NCBI GenBank assembly: GCA_944388145.1 | Contig: CALXHQ010000012.1 | Coordinates: 1-63,505 of the forward strand | DNA: 63,505 bases | Source: an uncultured Gemmiger sp. | Lineage (GTDB): Bacteria; Bacillota; Clostridia; Oscillospirales; Ruminococcaceae | Reading direction: 5' to 3' | In this document: positions 7,957 to 16,755 of the stretch, piece by piece | Layout of the letters: every line of letters starts with the position of its first letter | How positions within the stretch are numbered: position 1 is the stretch's first letter | The notes under the pieces: generated by a model | Seen by the model: only the letters and a program-made list of their open reading frames with translations | What the model was told of the DNA's origin: nothing | The model's database searches: none | Position numbers and translations under genes: made by a program

Positions 7957-9414
7957 ATGTACGATGTCGTCATCATCGGCTGCGGCGTGGTGGGCGCCGC
8001 CACCGCCTACCGCCTGGCCCGCTATGACCTGCGCACCCTGGTGCTGGAGGCAAACAACGACGTGGCCAATGCCACCACCAAAGCCAACAGCGCCATCCTT
8101 CACGCCGGCTACGACCCGGAGCCCGGCACCAAAATGGCTGCGCTGAACGTGGAGGGCAACCGCATGGCCATCGAGATCTGCCGCAGGCTGGACGTGCCGG
8201 TCAAGCAGACCGGGTCGCTGGTGCTGGCCTTCACCCCGGAACAGCTGCCCCATCTGCAAACACTCTATGACCGGGGCACCGCCAACGGGGTGCCGGGATT
8301 ACAGCTGCTTTCGGGCGATGAGGCCCGCGCGCTGGAACCGAATCTGTCAACGGAAGTCTGCGGCGCGCTGCTTGCCCCCACCGCCGCGGTGGTGGACCCC
8401 TGGGGCTTTGCCCTGGCCATGATCGAGACTGCGGTGCGAAACGGCGTCGAGCTGCACCGCTCGGCCCCGGTCACCGCCATCCGGGCCGGGGAGGGCGGCG
8501 GCTTTGTGCTTGCCACCCCCCAGGGGGAGGTGGAAACCCGGTTTGTCATTAACGCCGCCGGCGTCAACGCCGACCGGGTGCACGCCCTGCTGGAGCCGGT
8601 GGACTGGCGGATGCAGCCCAGCCGCGGCGAATACTATCTGCTGGACAAGAGCGAGGGCGGCCGGGTCGGCCGGGTGATCTTCCAGTGCCCCGGCCCCGAG
8701 GGCAAGGGTGTGCTGGTGGCCCCCACCGTCCACGGCAACCTGATCGTCGGCCCCAACGCCGAGCCGGTCACCGACCGGCGGGACCTGGGCAACACCGCCG
8801 CCGGTCTGGCCTTTGTCAAGGCGCGGGCAATGCAGAGCGTGCCTTCCATCCGCTTTGGCGAGAATATCCGCAACTTCAGCGGCATCCGCGCCAACACCGA
8901 CCGGGATGACTTTCTCATCGGGTGGAGCAAAGCCTATCCGGGCTTTCTCGACCTGGCGGGCATCAAATCCCCCGGCCTGACCAGCGCCCCGGCCATCGGC
9001 AAGCTGGCCGCCGACATGCTGGGGGAGGCCGGCCTGCCCCTGACGGAAAAACCGGATTTTCTCGACGAGCGCCATGTGGTGCGCTTCCGCTATGCCACCC
9101 CCGAACAAAAGGCCGCGCTGATCGCCAAAGACCCCCGCTACGGCCGGGTGATCTGCCGGTGCGAAACCATCACCGAGGGCGAGATCCTGGACGCCATCCA
9201 CAGCCCGGTGCCCGCCACCACCGTCAACGGGGTCAAGCGCCGCTGCAACGCCGGCATGGGCCGGTGCCAGGGCGGCTTCTGCGGGCCGCGGGTGCAGGCC
9301 ATCCTGGCCCGGGAGCTGGGCGTCAGCCCCACCGAAATTTTGATGGACCAGGCCGGCAGCTGGGTGCTGTGCGGCGAAACCAAACAAACCGAGGAGGTGC
9401 CCACCCATGGCTGA
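7957..9414 (+). CDS. FAD-dependent glycerol-3-phosphate dehydrogenase-type oxidoreductase with BFD-like [2Fe-2S] domain
   Basis: 485 residues from ATG 7957 behind AAAGGAGG. 'DVVIIGCGVVGAATAYRLA' is the FAD-binding beta-alpha-beta motif of the DAO/LhgO/GlpA group. The C-terminal 90 residues form a BFD-like iron-sulfur domain with cysteines in 'VICRCETITEGEI' and 'RRCNAGMGRCQGGFC'. It overlaps the next gene by 8 bases and forms a three-gene operon with it and a DUF1667 gene, a set known in Clostridia next to glpK. The likely reaction is oxidation of glycerol-3-phosphate to dihydroxyacetone phosphate; the exact electron acceptor is not visible. Confidence 0.88.
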   Translation: MYDVVIIGCGVVGAATAYRLARYDLRTLVLEANNDVANATTKANSAILHAGYDPEPGTKMAALNVEGNRMAIEICRRLDVPVKQTGSLVLAFTPEQLPHLQTLYDRGTANGVPGLQLLSGDEARALEPNLSTEVCGALLAPTAAVVDPWGFALAMIETAVRNGVELHRSAPVTAIRAGEGGGFVLATPQGEVETRFVINAAGVNADRVHALLEPVDWRMQPSRGEYYLLDKSEGGRVGRVIFQCPGPEGKGVLVAPTVHGNLIVGPNAEPVTDRRDLGNTAAGLAFVKARAMQSVPSIRFGENIRNFSGIRANTDRDDFLIGWSKAYPGFLDLAGIKSPGLTSAPAIGKLAADMLGEAGLPLTEKPDFLDERHVVRFRYATPEQKAALIAKDPRYGRVICRCETITEGEILDAIHSPVPATTVNGVKRRCNAGMGRCQGGFCGPRVQAILARELGVSPTEILMDQAGSWVLCGETKQTEEVPTHG

Positions 9415-10705
9415 AACCTACCAGCTCATCGTCATCGGCGGCGGCCCGGCGGGGCTTGCCGCAGCCTGCAAAGCCTGGGAGCAGGGCCTGCGCCGGGTGC
9501 TTGTCCTGGAGCGGGACTGCGAACTGGGCGGCATCCTGAACCAGTGCATCCACAACGGCTTCGGCCTGCACCGCTTTGGCGAGGAACTCACCGGCCCCGA
9601 GTATGCCGGCCGTTACATCGCCATGCTGGCCGAAACCGGCGTGGAGGTCCGGCTGGACACGATGGTGCTCCAGCTGGTGCCGGGACGGGACGGCCACCCC
9701 CATGAGGTGCACGCCGTCAACGGCAAACAGGGCTATCAGGTGCTCCAGGCACAGGCCGTTGTGCTGGCCATGGGCTGCCGGGAGCGCACCCGCGGCGCCA
9801 TCTCCATCCCCGGCGAGCGGCCCTCCGGCATTTTCACCGCCGGCGCGGCCCAGCGGTTTTTGAACATTGAGGGCTATATGGTCGGCCGCCGGGTGGTCAT
9901 CCTCGGCTCCGGCGACATCGGCCTCATCATGGCCCGCCGCATGACGCTGGAGGGCGCCAAGGTGCTGGCCTGCGTTGAGCTGATGCCCTACTCCGGCGGT
10001 TTGACCCGCAACATTGTCCAGTGTTTGCAGGATTACAACATCCCGCTGTATCTGTCCCACACCGTCACCGACATCCGCGGCCATGACCGGGTGGAGCAGG
10101 TGGTGGTGAGCCGGGTCGGCCCCGACCGTCAGCCCATTCCCGGCACCGAGATGGTCTTTGACTGCGACACCCTGCTTTTGAGCGTCGGTCTGATCCCCGA
10201 AAACGAGCTGTCCCGCGGCGCGGGCGTGGAGATCGATCCCCGCACCCGCGGCCCGGTGGTGGCCGAAAACCGGGAAACCAGCATCCCCGGCATTTTTGCC
10301 TGCGGCAATGTGCTGCACGTGCACGATCTGGTGGACTTTGTCTCGGCGGAAAGCGAGCGTGCCGGCGCCGCAGCCGCCCAGTATGTCCAGGCGCAGGACG
10401 CCGCTCCCGGCGCGCCGGCACCCGCAGCCGCCATCCCGGTGCAGGCGGGGGAGGGCGTCAGCTACACGGTGCCCCAGCACCTGCACCCGGCGGCGCTTGC
10501 CGCCGGGGCCGAGCTGTTCTTCCGGGTGCGGCGGGTCACCAAAACCGCAAACATCCTGGTGGAGGATGCCAACGGCGCCCGGGTGGCAAAGTTTGCCCGC
10601 ACCCATCTGGCCCCCGGCGAGATGGAGAACATCACCCTGCCCGCGGCGCTGCTGGCCCGCGCCACCCCGCCCCTGACCGTCCGCATTGAGGAGGTGCAAG
10701 CATGA
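9407..10705 (+). CDS. NAD(P)/FAD-dependent oxidoreductase subunit
   Basis: 432 residues. N-terminal FAD motif 'LIVIGGGPAGLAAACKAWEQ', second nucleotide-binding motif 'VVILGSGDIGLIMARRM', and 'GIFACGNVLHVHDLVDFV' near the end of the flavin domain; the last 90 residues form an extra C-terminal domain. Overlaps the previous gene by 8 bases and the next by 4, so the three are translationally coupled. Most likely it passes electrons from the GlpA-like partner to NAD(P) or ferredoxin; that is inference from the conserved gene trio. Confidence 0.87.
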   Translation: MAETYQLIVIGGGPAGLAAACKAWEQGLRRVLVLERDCELGGILNQCIHNGFGLHRFGEELTGPEYAGRYIAMLAETGVEVRLDTMVLQLVPGRDGHPHEVHAVNGKQGYQVLQAQAVVLAMGCRERTRGAISIPGERPSGIFTAGAAQRFLNIEGYMVGRRVVILGSGDIGLIMARRMTLEGAKVLACVELMPYSGGLTRNIVQCLQDYNIPLYLSHTVTDIRGHDRVEQVVVSRVGPDRQPIPGTEMVFDCDTLLLSVGLIPENELSRGAGVEIDPRTRGPVVAENRETSIPGIFACGNVLHVHDLVDFVSAESERAGAAAAQYVQAQDAAPGAPAPAAAIPVQAGEGVSYTVPQHLHPAALAAGAELFFRVRRVTKTANILVEDANGARVAKFARTHLAPGEMENITLPAALLARATPPLTVRIEEVQA

Positions 10706-11061
10706 AAGAGCTTGTTTGTATCGTCTGCCCCCGCGGCTGCCGCCTGACGGTGGACGAGGAACAGGGCTACAAAGTTACCGGCAACAGCTGCCCCCGCGGC
10801 GCCGAGTACGGCCGCACCGAGCTGCAAAACCCCACCCGCACCCTGACCACCACCGTCTGTGTGGCGGGCGGGCTGCACCGCCGCCTGCCGGTGCGCACCA
10901 ACCGGGCCATCCCCAAGGCGCTGCTGCCCGCCGCCATGGCCGAGGCTGCCCGGGTCCGGCTGCAGGCACCGGTGGCAGCCGGGCAGATCATTATCCCCAA
11001 CCTGCTGGGCACCGGCGCCGACCTGATTGCCAGCCGTGCCATGCCGGCGGCCGGGGCTTGA
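10702..11061 (+). CDS. DUF1667 protein (third subunit of the oxidoreductase set)
   Basis: 119 residues beginning 'MKELVCIVCPRGCRLTV', with 'CxxCPRGC' and a second 'NSCPRGAEYG'; the cysteines suggest a small metal or Fe-S site. DUF1667 proteins regularly follow the two oxidoreductases in clostridial glycerol operons. The start overlaps the upstream stop (ATGA), supporting co-translation. Biochemical role unknown. Confidence 0.88.
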   Translation: MKELVCIVCPRGCRLTVDEEQGYKVTGNSCPRGAEYGRTELQNPTRTLTTTVCVAGGLHRRLPVRTNRAIPKALLPAAMAEAARVRLQAPVAAGQIIIPNLLGTGADLIASRAMPAAGA

Positions 11062-11125
11062 TTCTGTCCGCCGGATGGGATACCATATATTACAGCGGGT
11101 CGAGAAACTCGACGCGCTGCCGGTG

Positions 11126-11167
11126 TCGCCGTCGTCGGCACAGGTCCGCCGACGGCGACGGATTTTA
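11126..11167 (+). terminator. probable terminator of the oxidoreductase operon
   Basis: GTCGCC and GTCGGC pair with GCCGAC and GGCGAC (one 3-base bulge), followed by GGATTTTAACTTTT. The stem is strong but the T tract is interrupted. Confidence 0.6.
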
Positions 11168-11273
11168 ACTTTTCCGACAGTCTGTATATACTCAACCCCA
11201 TCCAAGGGTGTATCTGAAAAATCTTCCGCATTTTTGATGGATTGGATACACACGAACAAACAGAGGTATTCCC

Positions 11274-11615
11274 ATGCCCTTTATCGACGCCCGTCTCACA
11301 GTGCCGGTGGACCCCGCCGGCAAGGAGGCCCTCAAGGCCGACTTCGGCCGGGCCATCCCCACCCTGCACAAGACCGAAACCTATCTGATGGTGCAAATCA
11401 CCGACAGCTGCGACCTGTGGATGGCCGGCGAAAAGCTGGACCGGGGCGCCTATGTCTCGGTCAGCCTGTTCGGCAGCGCAGCCCCCGCCGACTATGAGGC
11501 CATGACCGGCCGCATCTGCCAGATTCTGGACGACCGGCTGGGGATTCCCGGCGATAAGGTCTATGTGACCTACCACCCGGTCAGCGACTGGGGCTGGAAC
11601 GGCAGCAATTTCTGA
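11274..11615 (+). CDS. MIF-family tautomerase-like protein
   Basis: 113 residues, 'MPFIDARLTV' at the N-terminus with Pro2, the catalytic base of the tautomerase superfamily after removal of Met1. The C-terminal 'VYVTYHPVSDWGWNGSNF' closely follows the MIF pattern (VGWNNSTF in mammals). Length equals that of MIF proteins (about 115). Probably a cytoplasmic phenylpyruvate-type tautomerase; physiological substrate unknown. Monocistronic, with a strong terminator right after it. The 5' side contains nested short inverted repeats (GTGTATC with GATACAC, about 11208-11256). Confidence 0.85.
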   Translation: MPFIDARLTVPVDPAGKEALKADFGRAIPTLHKTETYLMVQITDSCDLWMAGEKLDRGAYVSVSLFGSAAPADYEAMTGRICQILDDRLGIPGDKVYVTYHPVSDWGWNGSNF

Positions 11616-11640
11616 CCGCCCCAAACCGTGCCAAACGGAT

Positions 11641-11684
11641 ACAGACCGCCCGCCGAGCAATACTCCGGCGGGCGGTCTGTGTTT
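11641..11684 (+). terminator. strong intrinsic terminator
   Basis: ACAGACCGCCCGCCG pairs with the complementary right arm ending GGTCTGT, 15 pairs with a short loop, then GTTTT. Ends the tautomerase transcript. Confidence 0.85.
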
Positions 11685-11689
11685 TCCGG

Positions 11690-12140
11690 GGAAAAGTTTT
11701 CCACAATAGCGGGGGCATCCGTGGAAAACCCGCAGCCCCGGCCGTGGAAACAACCGGATTTTTGGCTTTGCAGCGGGTTTTCGCGCTGTTTTGATTGCAA
11801 GCCCCGCCCGGAGAGCGTATAATAGAATCAGCCTTAGCCGCCGCCCGGGCCGGCGGCTGTGCCTGTGCGCCAAAAGCGGGCATCTGTGCGCGAGAATTGT
11901 CGGTTTTTTGTCGATGCTGCGCAATGATCAAATTGCAAGGGCTTTGCGCCAGATTGGTCGAAATTTCCATCTGTGCGGCGCAATGCCGCGCCCTGCCCCC
12001 GCAGAAGGATTACAGTTTGTAAACGGGTATTCCACAGTTGAAAATGTTGAAAACCCTGTTGAAACTGTTAAAAACCCGGTGGATTTTCCAAATCGTATCA
12101 TTTTGGGCCGGGTTTGCGGGCCAAGGCCCTCAACAATTTG
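11690..12140 (+). other. long non-coding stretch with its own promoter and DnaA-box-like sites
   Basis: No convincing gene. It holds TTTTCCACA (11697-11705), reverse copies TTTTCCACG and GTTTCCACG (11720-11728, 11743-11751), a near match TATTCCACA at about 12027, a run of four GTTGAAAA-like units at about 12037-12075, and an excellent promoter: TTGCAA (11795-11800), 17 bases, TATAAT (11818-11823). That promoter is 400 bases upstream of the next gene, which has its own promoter at 12141, so an untranslated small RNA may start here. A terminator for such an RNA is not obvious. Confidence 0.45.
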
Positions 12141-12169
12141 TTGAACTGCCACCGCGAAAATGATACAAT
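12141..12169 (+). promoter_or_regulatory. promoter of the rhomboid-like gene
   Basis: TTGAAC (12141-12146), 17-base spacer, TACAAT (12164-12169). Confidence 0.7.
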
Positions 12170-12231
12170 AAGCCCACCCCAACACCCCGGCGGGCCCCTT
12201 CCGCCGTACAACAAAAAGCTATGGAGGCCGT

Positions 12232-12891
12232 ATGAACTGGCTCGATCGTCTCAACCGCCGCTTTGGGCGGTATGGCATCCCCGGGCTGATCAATCTGATC
12301 ATTATCGGGCAGGTGGTTGTCTGGATCATCACCATGTTTATCAATCAAAACGTCTACCCCCTGCTCCGGCTCACCCGCAGCGGCCTGCTGCAAGGGCAAC
12401 TGTGGCGGCTGGTCAGCTTTATCTTTGTGCCCACCCTGCAAACCAATCTTTTCTATTTTGCCATGGAGATGTATTTTTACTGGTGGGTGGGCAGTGCGCT
12501 GGAGCGTGCCTGGGGCGATTTTCGCTTTACGGTCTACTGGCTGGCGGGGATGCTGGGCGCCATCATCAGCTGCCTGATCACCGGCATCGGCACCACGTCC
12601 GGCCTGTTTTTAAGCCTGTTCTTTGCCTATGCCTGGATGTGGCCGGACCAGCAGATCCTGCTGTTCTTCTTCATCCCGGTCAAAGTCAAGTGGATTGGCT
12701 GGATCTCCGGCGGGCTCTGGATACTGGAGCTGGTCATGGCCATCCTGCGGCTGGACCTGGTCTCGGTTTCCAGCCTGGTGTTCGGCCTGGCGGGCTTCCT
12801 GCTCTTTTTCGGCGGCGAGATGTTCCACTGGTGCAAGGACACCATCGTCAGCTACAAGCGCCGCCGTGACTGGCGCAACAAATGGAAGTGA
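12232..12891 (+). CDS. rhomboid-like integral membrane protein, probably inactive
   Basis: 219 residues with about six membrane helices. 'GLLQGQLWRLVSFIFVP' and 'VGSALERAWGDFRFTVYWLAG' fit the rhomboid pattern (GQxWRL, LExxWGxxRF), and 'TTSGLFLSLFFAY' could correspond to the GxSG helix. However, I find no histidine in the last helices where the catalytic His of rhomboid proteases should be ('VFGLAGFLLFFGGEMFHW' has its only His at the membrane edge). It is therefore more likely a pseudo-rhomboid than a protease. It precedes darA by 86 bases on the same strand. Confidence 0.7.
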   Translation: MNWLDRLNRRFGRYGIPGLINLIIIGQVVVWIITMFINQNVYPLLRLTRSGLLQGQLWRLVSFIFVPTLQTNLFYFAMEMYFYWWVGSALERAWGDFRFTVYWLAGMLGAIISCLITGIGTTSGLFLSLFFAYAWMWPDQQILLFFFIPVKVKWIGWISGGLWILELVMAILRLDLVSVSSLVFGLAGFLLFFGGEMFHWCKDTIVSYKRRRDWRNKWK

Positions 12892-12977
12892 AGCCCTGCC
12901 GGAGCCGTCTGCCGGCAGCGCCTGCTGCTGCGAATCTTATCCTGTGCCATGCACAGAACAAAACGGGAGGTATACCC

Positions 12978-13301
12978 ATGAAACTTGTCACTGCAATCGT
13001 CAACAAAGAGGATTCCAAGGCTGTCTGCAATGAGCTGCTGCGCGCCCATTTCTATGTCACGCGGCTGGCCACCACCGGCGGCTTTCTGATGGCGGGCAAC
13101 ATGACGCTGATGATCGGCACTGAGGATGACCGGGTGGATGAGTGCATCGCCTGCATTTCCAAGTGCTGCAAGCAGCGCACCGAAATTGTCCCCGGCACCG
13201 CCTCCATCGGCCTTGGCATTGAGAGCGCCATGCCCATCGAGGTCACCGTGGGCGGCGCCACCGTCTTTGTCACCAACGTGGAGCGGTTTGAAAAGCTGTG
13301 A
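12978..13301 (+). CDS. darA: cyclic di-AMP receptor DarA (PstA)
   Basis: 107-residue PII-like protein that binds cyclic di-AMP in Firmicutes. 'MKLVTAIVNKEDSKAVCNEL', 'RLATTGGFLMAGNMTLMIG' and 'DDRVDECIACI' are family signatures. I start at ATG 12978 (GGGAGG upstream). The stop overlaps the holB start (TGATG). In Bacillus the same neighbourhood is darA-yaaR-holB-ricT; here yaaR is missing. Confidence 0.95.
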   Translation: MKLVTAIVNKEDSKAVCNELLRAHFYVTRLATTGGFLMAGNMTLMIGTEDDRVDECIACISKCCKQRTEIVPGTASIGLGIESAMPIEVTVGGATVFVTNVERFEKL

Positions 13302-14212
13302 TGCTGGACCGTCTGGCCGGCAACACCGCGCTGAAACAGGATCTCGCCGCGGCATTGGCTGCGGACAGGCTGGCACACAGCATTCTCCTTGTGGGGGAAC
13401 AGGGCTGCGGGGCCGGCTTTGCCGCGCGCTGCCTGGCGGCAGACTACCTCTATCCCGGCGGCGGTCCCCACGCCGAGGCGGTGCTGCGCGGCCAGGATAC
13501 CGAGTGTATCTCCATCCGCGGGGAGGGGGCCTCCGGCCAGATCAAGGTGGAGCGCATCCGTGACGCCCGGGAGGAGATCACCCACTCGGCCCTGGCGGAG
13601 GATGCCCGCGGCCGGGTCCTGTTCGTCTACGGCGCCCAGAATATGAATCAGAGTTCGGCCAACGCGCTGCTGAAGATCATTGAGGAACCGCCCGAGGGGG
13701 TGCTGTTCCTGTTCACCGCCGCCAGTGCGGCGGCGGTGCTGCCCACCATCCGCAGCCGTTGCGCGGCCTACACCATTGCGCCGGTGCCGGGGGAGGAGTG
13801 TGCTGCGGTATTGCGGCAGCATCTGCCCGCCCTGACCCGGGACGCCGCAGACGATCTGGCCTTTTTGTACGAGGGGCACATCGGCCTGGGGCTGGCCGCC
13901 GTGCAGCAGCCGGACATCCGGGAGGCGCTGGACCGCGCCCGGACGTTTGCCGGGTATGCCCGCCAGCAGGACAGTTACCGCGCCCTGGCCCTGACCGCCA
14001 GGATGGAGAAGGACCGCGCCGCAGCGGGCGCGTTTTTCCAGCAGCTGGCCTTTGTGGGCAGCGCCGCCCTGCGCCGCCCCGGCTACGGCGGGTTGGAGGC
14101 AGACCGCGCCGCCGTGCTGCTGCGGGCGGCCGGCAAAGCCCGGGAGGCCCTGCGCGCCAACGGCAACCTGCGGCTGCTTTTGGCGGTTTTCACGGCGGAA
14201 AGCTGCCGCTGA
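13301..14212 (+). CDS. holB: DNA polymerase III delta-prime subunit
   Basis: 303-residue clamp-loader subunit. 'LAHSILLVGEQGCGAGFAA' is the degenerate P-loop region, without the usual GKT lysine; 'QNMNQSSANALLKIIEEPPE' is the most conserved delta-prime/DnaX-like motif, and 'TIRSRC' follows. The zinc-binding cysteines many delta-prime proteins carry after the P-loop are absent here. ATG 13301 overlaps the darA stop; a GTG three bases earlier is possible. The position between darA and ricT supports the call. Confidence 0.92.
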   Translation: MLDRLAGNTALKQDLAAALAADRLAHSILLVGEQGCGAGFAARCLAADYLYPGGGPHAEAVLRGQDTECISIRGEGASGQIKVERIRDAREEITHSALAEDARGRVLFVYGAQNMNQSSANALLKIIEEPPEGVLFLFTAASAAAVLPTIRSRCAAYTIAPVPGEECAAVLRQHLPALTRDAADDLAFLYEGHIGLGLAAVQQPDIREALDRARTFAGYARQQDSYRALALTARMEKDRAAAGAFFQQLAFVGSAALRRPGYGGLEADRAAVLLRAAGKAREALRANGNLRLLLAVFTAESCR

Positions 14213-14264
14213 TCCCGCCCAGCCCGAAAGACAACCCACATTTTCACATTTCAAAGGAACCAAC

Positions 14265-15119
14265 ATGAAAGTTATCTCCGTCAAATTTAAGGAAAACGGC
14301 CGTGCCTACTATTTTGACCCGGCTGATCTGGACATCCGCCGCGGTGACTTTGTCATCGTGGAGACCGCCCGCGGTACCGAGTGCGGCGAGGTTGTCCGCG
14401 GCGTGCACGAGGTGTCCGAGAACGGTTTCAACAAGGAGCTGAAGCCGGTGGTGCGCATGGCCGACGGCGTTGACGTGCGCCGGATGCATCAGAACCACGC
14501 CGATGAGCGCCGCGCCTTCGAAATCTGCAATCAGCGCATCGCCGCCCACGGCCTGGCCATGAAGCTGGTTGAGGCCGAGTACACCCTGGACCGCAACAAG
14601 CTGATCTTTTATTTCACTGCCGATAACCGGGTGGATTTCCGTGAGCTGGTCAAGGACCTGGCCAGCCATTTCCACACCCGCATTGAGCTGCGCCAGATCG
14701 GCGTGCGGGACGAGAGCAAGATGCTGGGCGGTTTGGGCATCTGCGGCCAGCCCTTCTGCTGCAGCCGCTTCCTCAAAAGCTTCCAGCCGGTATCCATCAA
14801 GATGGCCAAGGAGCAGGGCCTTTCCCTCAACCCCACCAAGATCAGCGGCGCCTGCGGCCGCCTGATGTGCTGCCTGGCCTATGAGCAGAAAAGCTACGAG
14901 TATCTCAACTCCATCACCCCCCAGGTGGGCAGCGTGGTGCGCACCCCCGACGGCGAGGGCGTGGTCACCGAGGTGAACGTGATCGCCGGTACCCTGAAGG
15001 TGCGCAGCAACGTGGAGAGCCTGCCCCCCAAGGTGTACAAGCGGGAGGAATGCGTCTATCTGCGGGGCGGCCGCCGTGCCCCCCGCCGTCCCGAGCCGGA
15101 GGACACCGGCAGCCGGTGA
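14265..15119 (+). CDS. ricT: PSP1-domain protein RicT (YaaT)
   Basis: 284 residues. In Bacillus RicT joins RicA and RicF in a complex with Fe-S clusters that promotes RNase Y processing and sporulation phosphorelay. '[18 protein letters not shown]' opens the PSP1 domain; cysteines in '[15 protein letters not shown]' and '[12 protein letters not shown]' match the family's cluster ligands. Starts at ATG 14265 with AAAGGA upstream; 52 bases after holB and probably co-transcribed. Confidence 0.95.
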   Translation: MKVISVKFKENGRAYYFDPADLDIRRGDFVIVETARGTECGEVVRGVHEVSENGFNKELKPVVRMADGVDVRRMHQNHADERRAFEICNQRIAAHGLAMKLVEAEYTLDRNKLIFYFTADNRVDFRELVKDLASHFHTRIELRQIGVRDESKMLGGLGICGQPFCCSRFLKSFQPVSIKMAKEQGLSLNPTKISGACGRLMCCLAYEQKSYEYLNSITPQVGSVVRTPDGEGVVTEVNVIAGTLKVRSNVESLPPKVYKREECVYLRGGRRAPRRPEPEDTGSR

Positions 15120-15165
15120 TCCGCGGGTTTGCGCCCGCTGCAGCGTATTTTCTGTCGCTTCGGAC

Positions 15166-15194
15166 TTGCAAAGCGCCGCCATCAATGGTACAAT
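15166..15194 (+). promoter_or_regulatory. promoter of the ferredoxin gene
   Basis: TTGCAA (15166-15171), 17-base spacer, TACAAT (15189-15194); strong match, leaving a 5' leader of about 110 bases. Confidence 0.75.
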
Positions 15195-15309
15195 GTTTCT
15201 AACCAACAGGGTCCGGGCAAGTTGGATTTCCTGTTGCTGGCCGCCGGACTGTCGGCCGTGCAGTGCGCCGGTGGCAAATTCATCCAGCACGGAGATAAGG
15301 AGTTTCACA

Positions 15310-15477
15310 ATGGCTCATACCGTTACTGACGAGTGCGTTGCTTGCGGCGCATGTGTTGACACCTGCCCCGTCGGCGCCATCACTCTGGGCGACAAGGCTG
15401 AGGTTGATGCTTCCGCTTGCGTCGATTGCGGCGCCTGCGAGGGTGTCTGCCCCACCGGCGCTATCAAGGCCGAGTAA
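15310..15477 (+). CDS. 2[4Fe-4S] ferredoxin
   Basis: 55-residue clostridial-type ferredoxin. Two CxxCxxCxxxCP motifs ('[12 protein letters not shown]' and '[12 protein letters not shown]') bind two [4Fe-4S] clusters. Starts at ATG 15310 behind GATAAGGAG. Cytoplasmic low-potential electron carrier, the natural partner of NifJ and NfnAB encoded elsewhere in the window. It has its own promoter and terminator, as expected for an abundant protein. Confidence 0.97.
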   Translation: MAHTVTDECVACGACVDTCPVGAITLGDKAEVDASACVDCGACEGVCPTGAIKAE

Positions 15478-15494
15478 TCTGCATTGACAGCCAA

Positions 15495-15545
15495 AACGCG
15501 GCACAGGGCCCGGGGATTGCCCCGCTCTGTGCCGCGTTGCTTTTT
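15495..15545 (+). terminator. terminator of the ferredoxin gene
   Basis: AACGCGGCACAG pairs perfectly with CTGTGCCGCGTT, followed by GCTTTTT. Confidence 0.9.
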
Positions 15546-15566
15546 GCCCTTTTGGAGCCGGACCAA

Positions 15567-15613
15567 CCGCAAAGCCCGCCCCCGGATGTGTATCCGGGGG
15601 CGGGCTTTTGCGG
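15567..15613. terminator. bidirectional terminator between convergent genes
   Basis: CCGCAAAGCCCGCCCCCGGA and its complement form a 20-bp class stem with A and T runs inside both arms; serves the ferredoxin side and the minus-strand kinase operon. Confidence 0.8.
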
Positions 15614-15645
15614 TATGCTGGGGGGCCTGCCTCAGGGGCGGGGGA

Positions 15646-16734
15646 TCATTCCACCACACCGCCCATGCTGGTCAGCAGGAAGAGGTTCTGTTCGGCGGTG
15701 CCGCGGTAATTCTCAATGCCGAACGCCTCGGCATAGACGGCGCGGTTTTCCAGCGAGGGGTCAATGCCGTGCATGATGCAGGCATCCACGATGGAAACGC
15801 CGTGGTACCCTTCCAGCAGGGTGGTCAGGTCGTCGGTTTCCGGGTCAGGTTCCTGGCGGTTTTCCAGGTAACTGCGGGCCATCTCGTCGGCCTCCTCGGC
15901 GCTGGTGAGCTGCGTCATGTAGAACGTAATATCGTCCTGCTCCGGCAGATCGCCGGTGGTCAGGTTCTGTTCCACGTCAAAGCGGGGCAGGCCGTCGCCG
16001 CCCTCATTGAGCATCGTCCAGGTGAAGGCCAGCAGCGGTTTGCCATCGGCGTCAATCACCGAAAGGCTGTTCTCATCCAGGGCGGGGGTGCCGCTCAGGT
16101 CGGTGCGGGTGATGTTGTCCTCGCCGTCCAGCTGGTAGTAGGTGACGTGGATGGTCTCGCCGTCAATCTGCAGGACATACACGCTGTCATCCAGGCAGGC
16201 CAGCCAGAACTTGTCGGGGCCGAACTGGTCCAGGATGCCGCTGGCCTCGGCCAGGTCGGTCAGCGCCTGCTCCGGGTCGGTCTGCACGTCCCGGGGGGTC
16301 AGGGTCACGCCGTCCACCCGAAGATAGTAGGTGTCGCCGCTCTGTACCAGGCTGCAATCGTGGCCGTCCAGGTCCAGGTTTTCCAGATCGGACCAATCGA
16401 TTTCGGTCAGGTCGGTCTCCGCCAGCAGGGTAGTGGTGTCGGCGTCGGGGGCCTGGCTTTCCAGCGTGGCGGTGCCGTCGGCCAGGGTGACCAGGTAGGC
16501 AGTGCCGTCCGGACCAACGCCGCCCCACTGGCCGTTTTGCAGCAGGGCCATCAGGTCAGCCGGGTCCATCGCCTGATCCGCGGCGGGAGCAGCCGCCTCG
16601 GGGGAGGCAGCAGGCGATGCCGTGGGGGCCGCGGTGGGCGCCGGGGTGGGGGAGGCTGCCGGTTCCTCCTCCTCGCCGCAGGCCACCAGGCTGAGGGCCA
16701 GCGCCAGGCAGAGCAAAGGTTTTGTCAGTTTCAT
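15646..16734 (-). CDS. lipoprotein at the end of the kinase operon
   Basis: 362 residues. Lipobox 'LSLVAC' with Cys19, then a Pro/Ala/Ser/Thr spacer, then an acidic beta-rich domain without a recognised motif. It follows the receptor kinase gene by 21 bases on the same strand, so the two are co-transcribed. It could be an extracellular partner or ligand-binding protein for the kinase's outer domain; that is inference only. Confidence 0.82.
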   Translation of the reverse strand: MKLTKPLLCLALALSLVACGEEEEPAASPTPAPTAAPTASPAASPEAAAPAADQAMDPADLMALLQNGQWGGVGPDGTAYLVTLADGTATLESQAPDADTTTLLAETDLTEIDWSDLENLDLDGHDCSLVQSGDTYYLRVDGVTLTPRDVQTDPEQALTDLAEASGILDQFGPDKFWLACLDDSVYVLQIDGETIHVTYYQLDGEDNITRTDLSGTPALDENSLSVIDADGKPLLAFTWTMLNEGGDGLPRFDVEQNLTTGDLPEQDDITFYMTQLTSAEEADEMARSYLENRQEPDPETDDLTTLLEGYHGVSIVDACIMHGIDPSLENRAVYAEAFGIENYRGTAEQNLFLLTSMGGVVE

Positions 16735-16755
16735 AAAGGTTCCCTCCCGGGTTAT

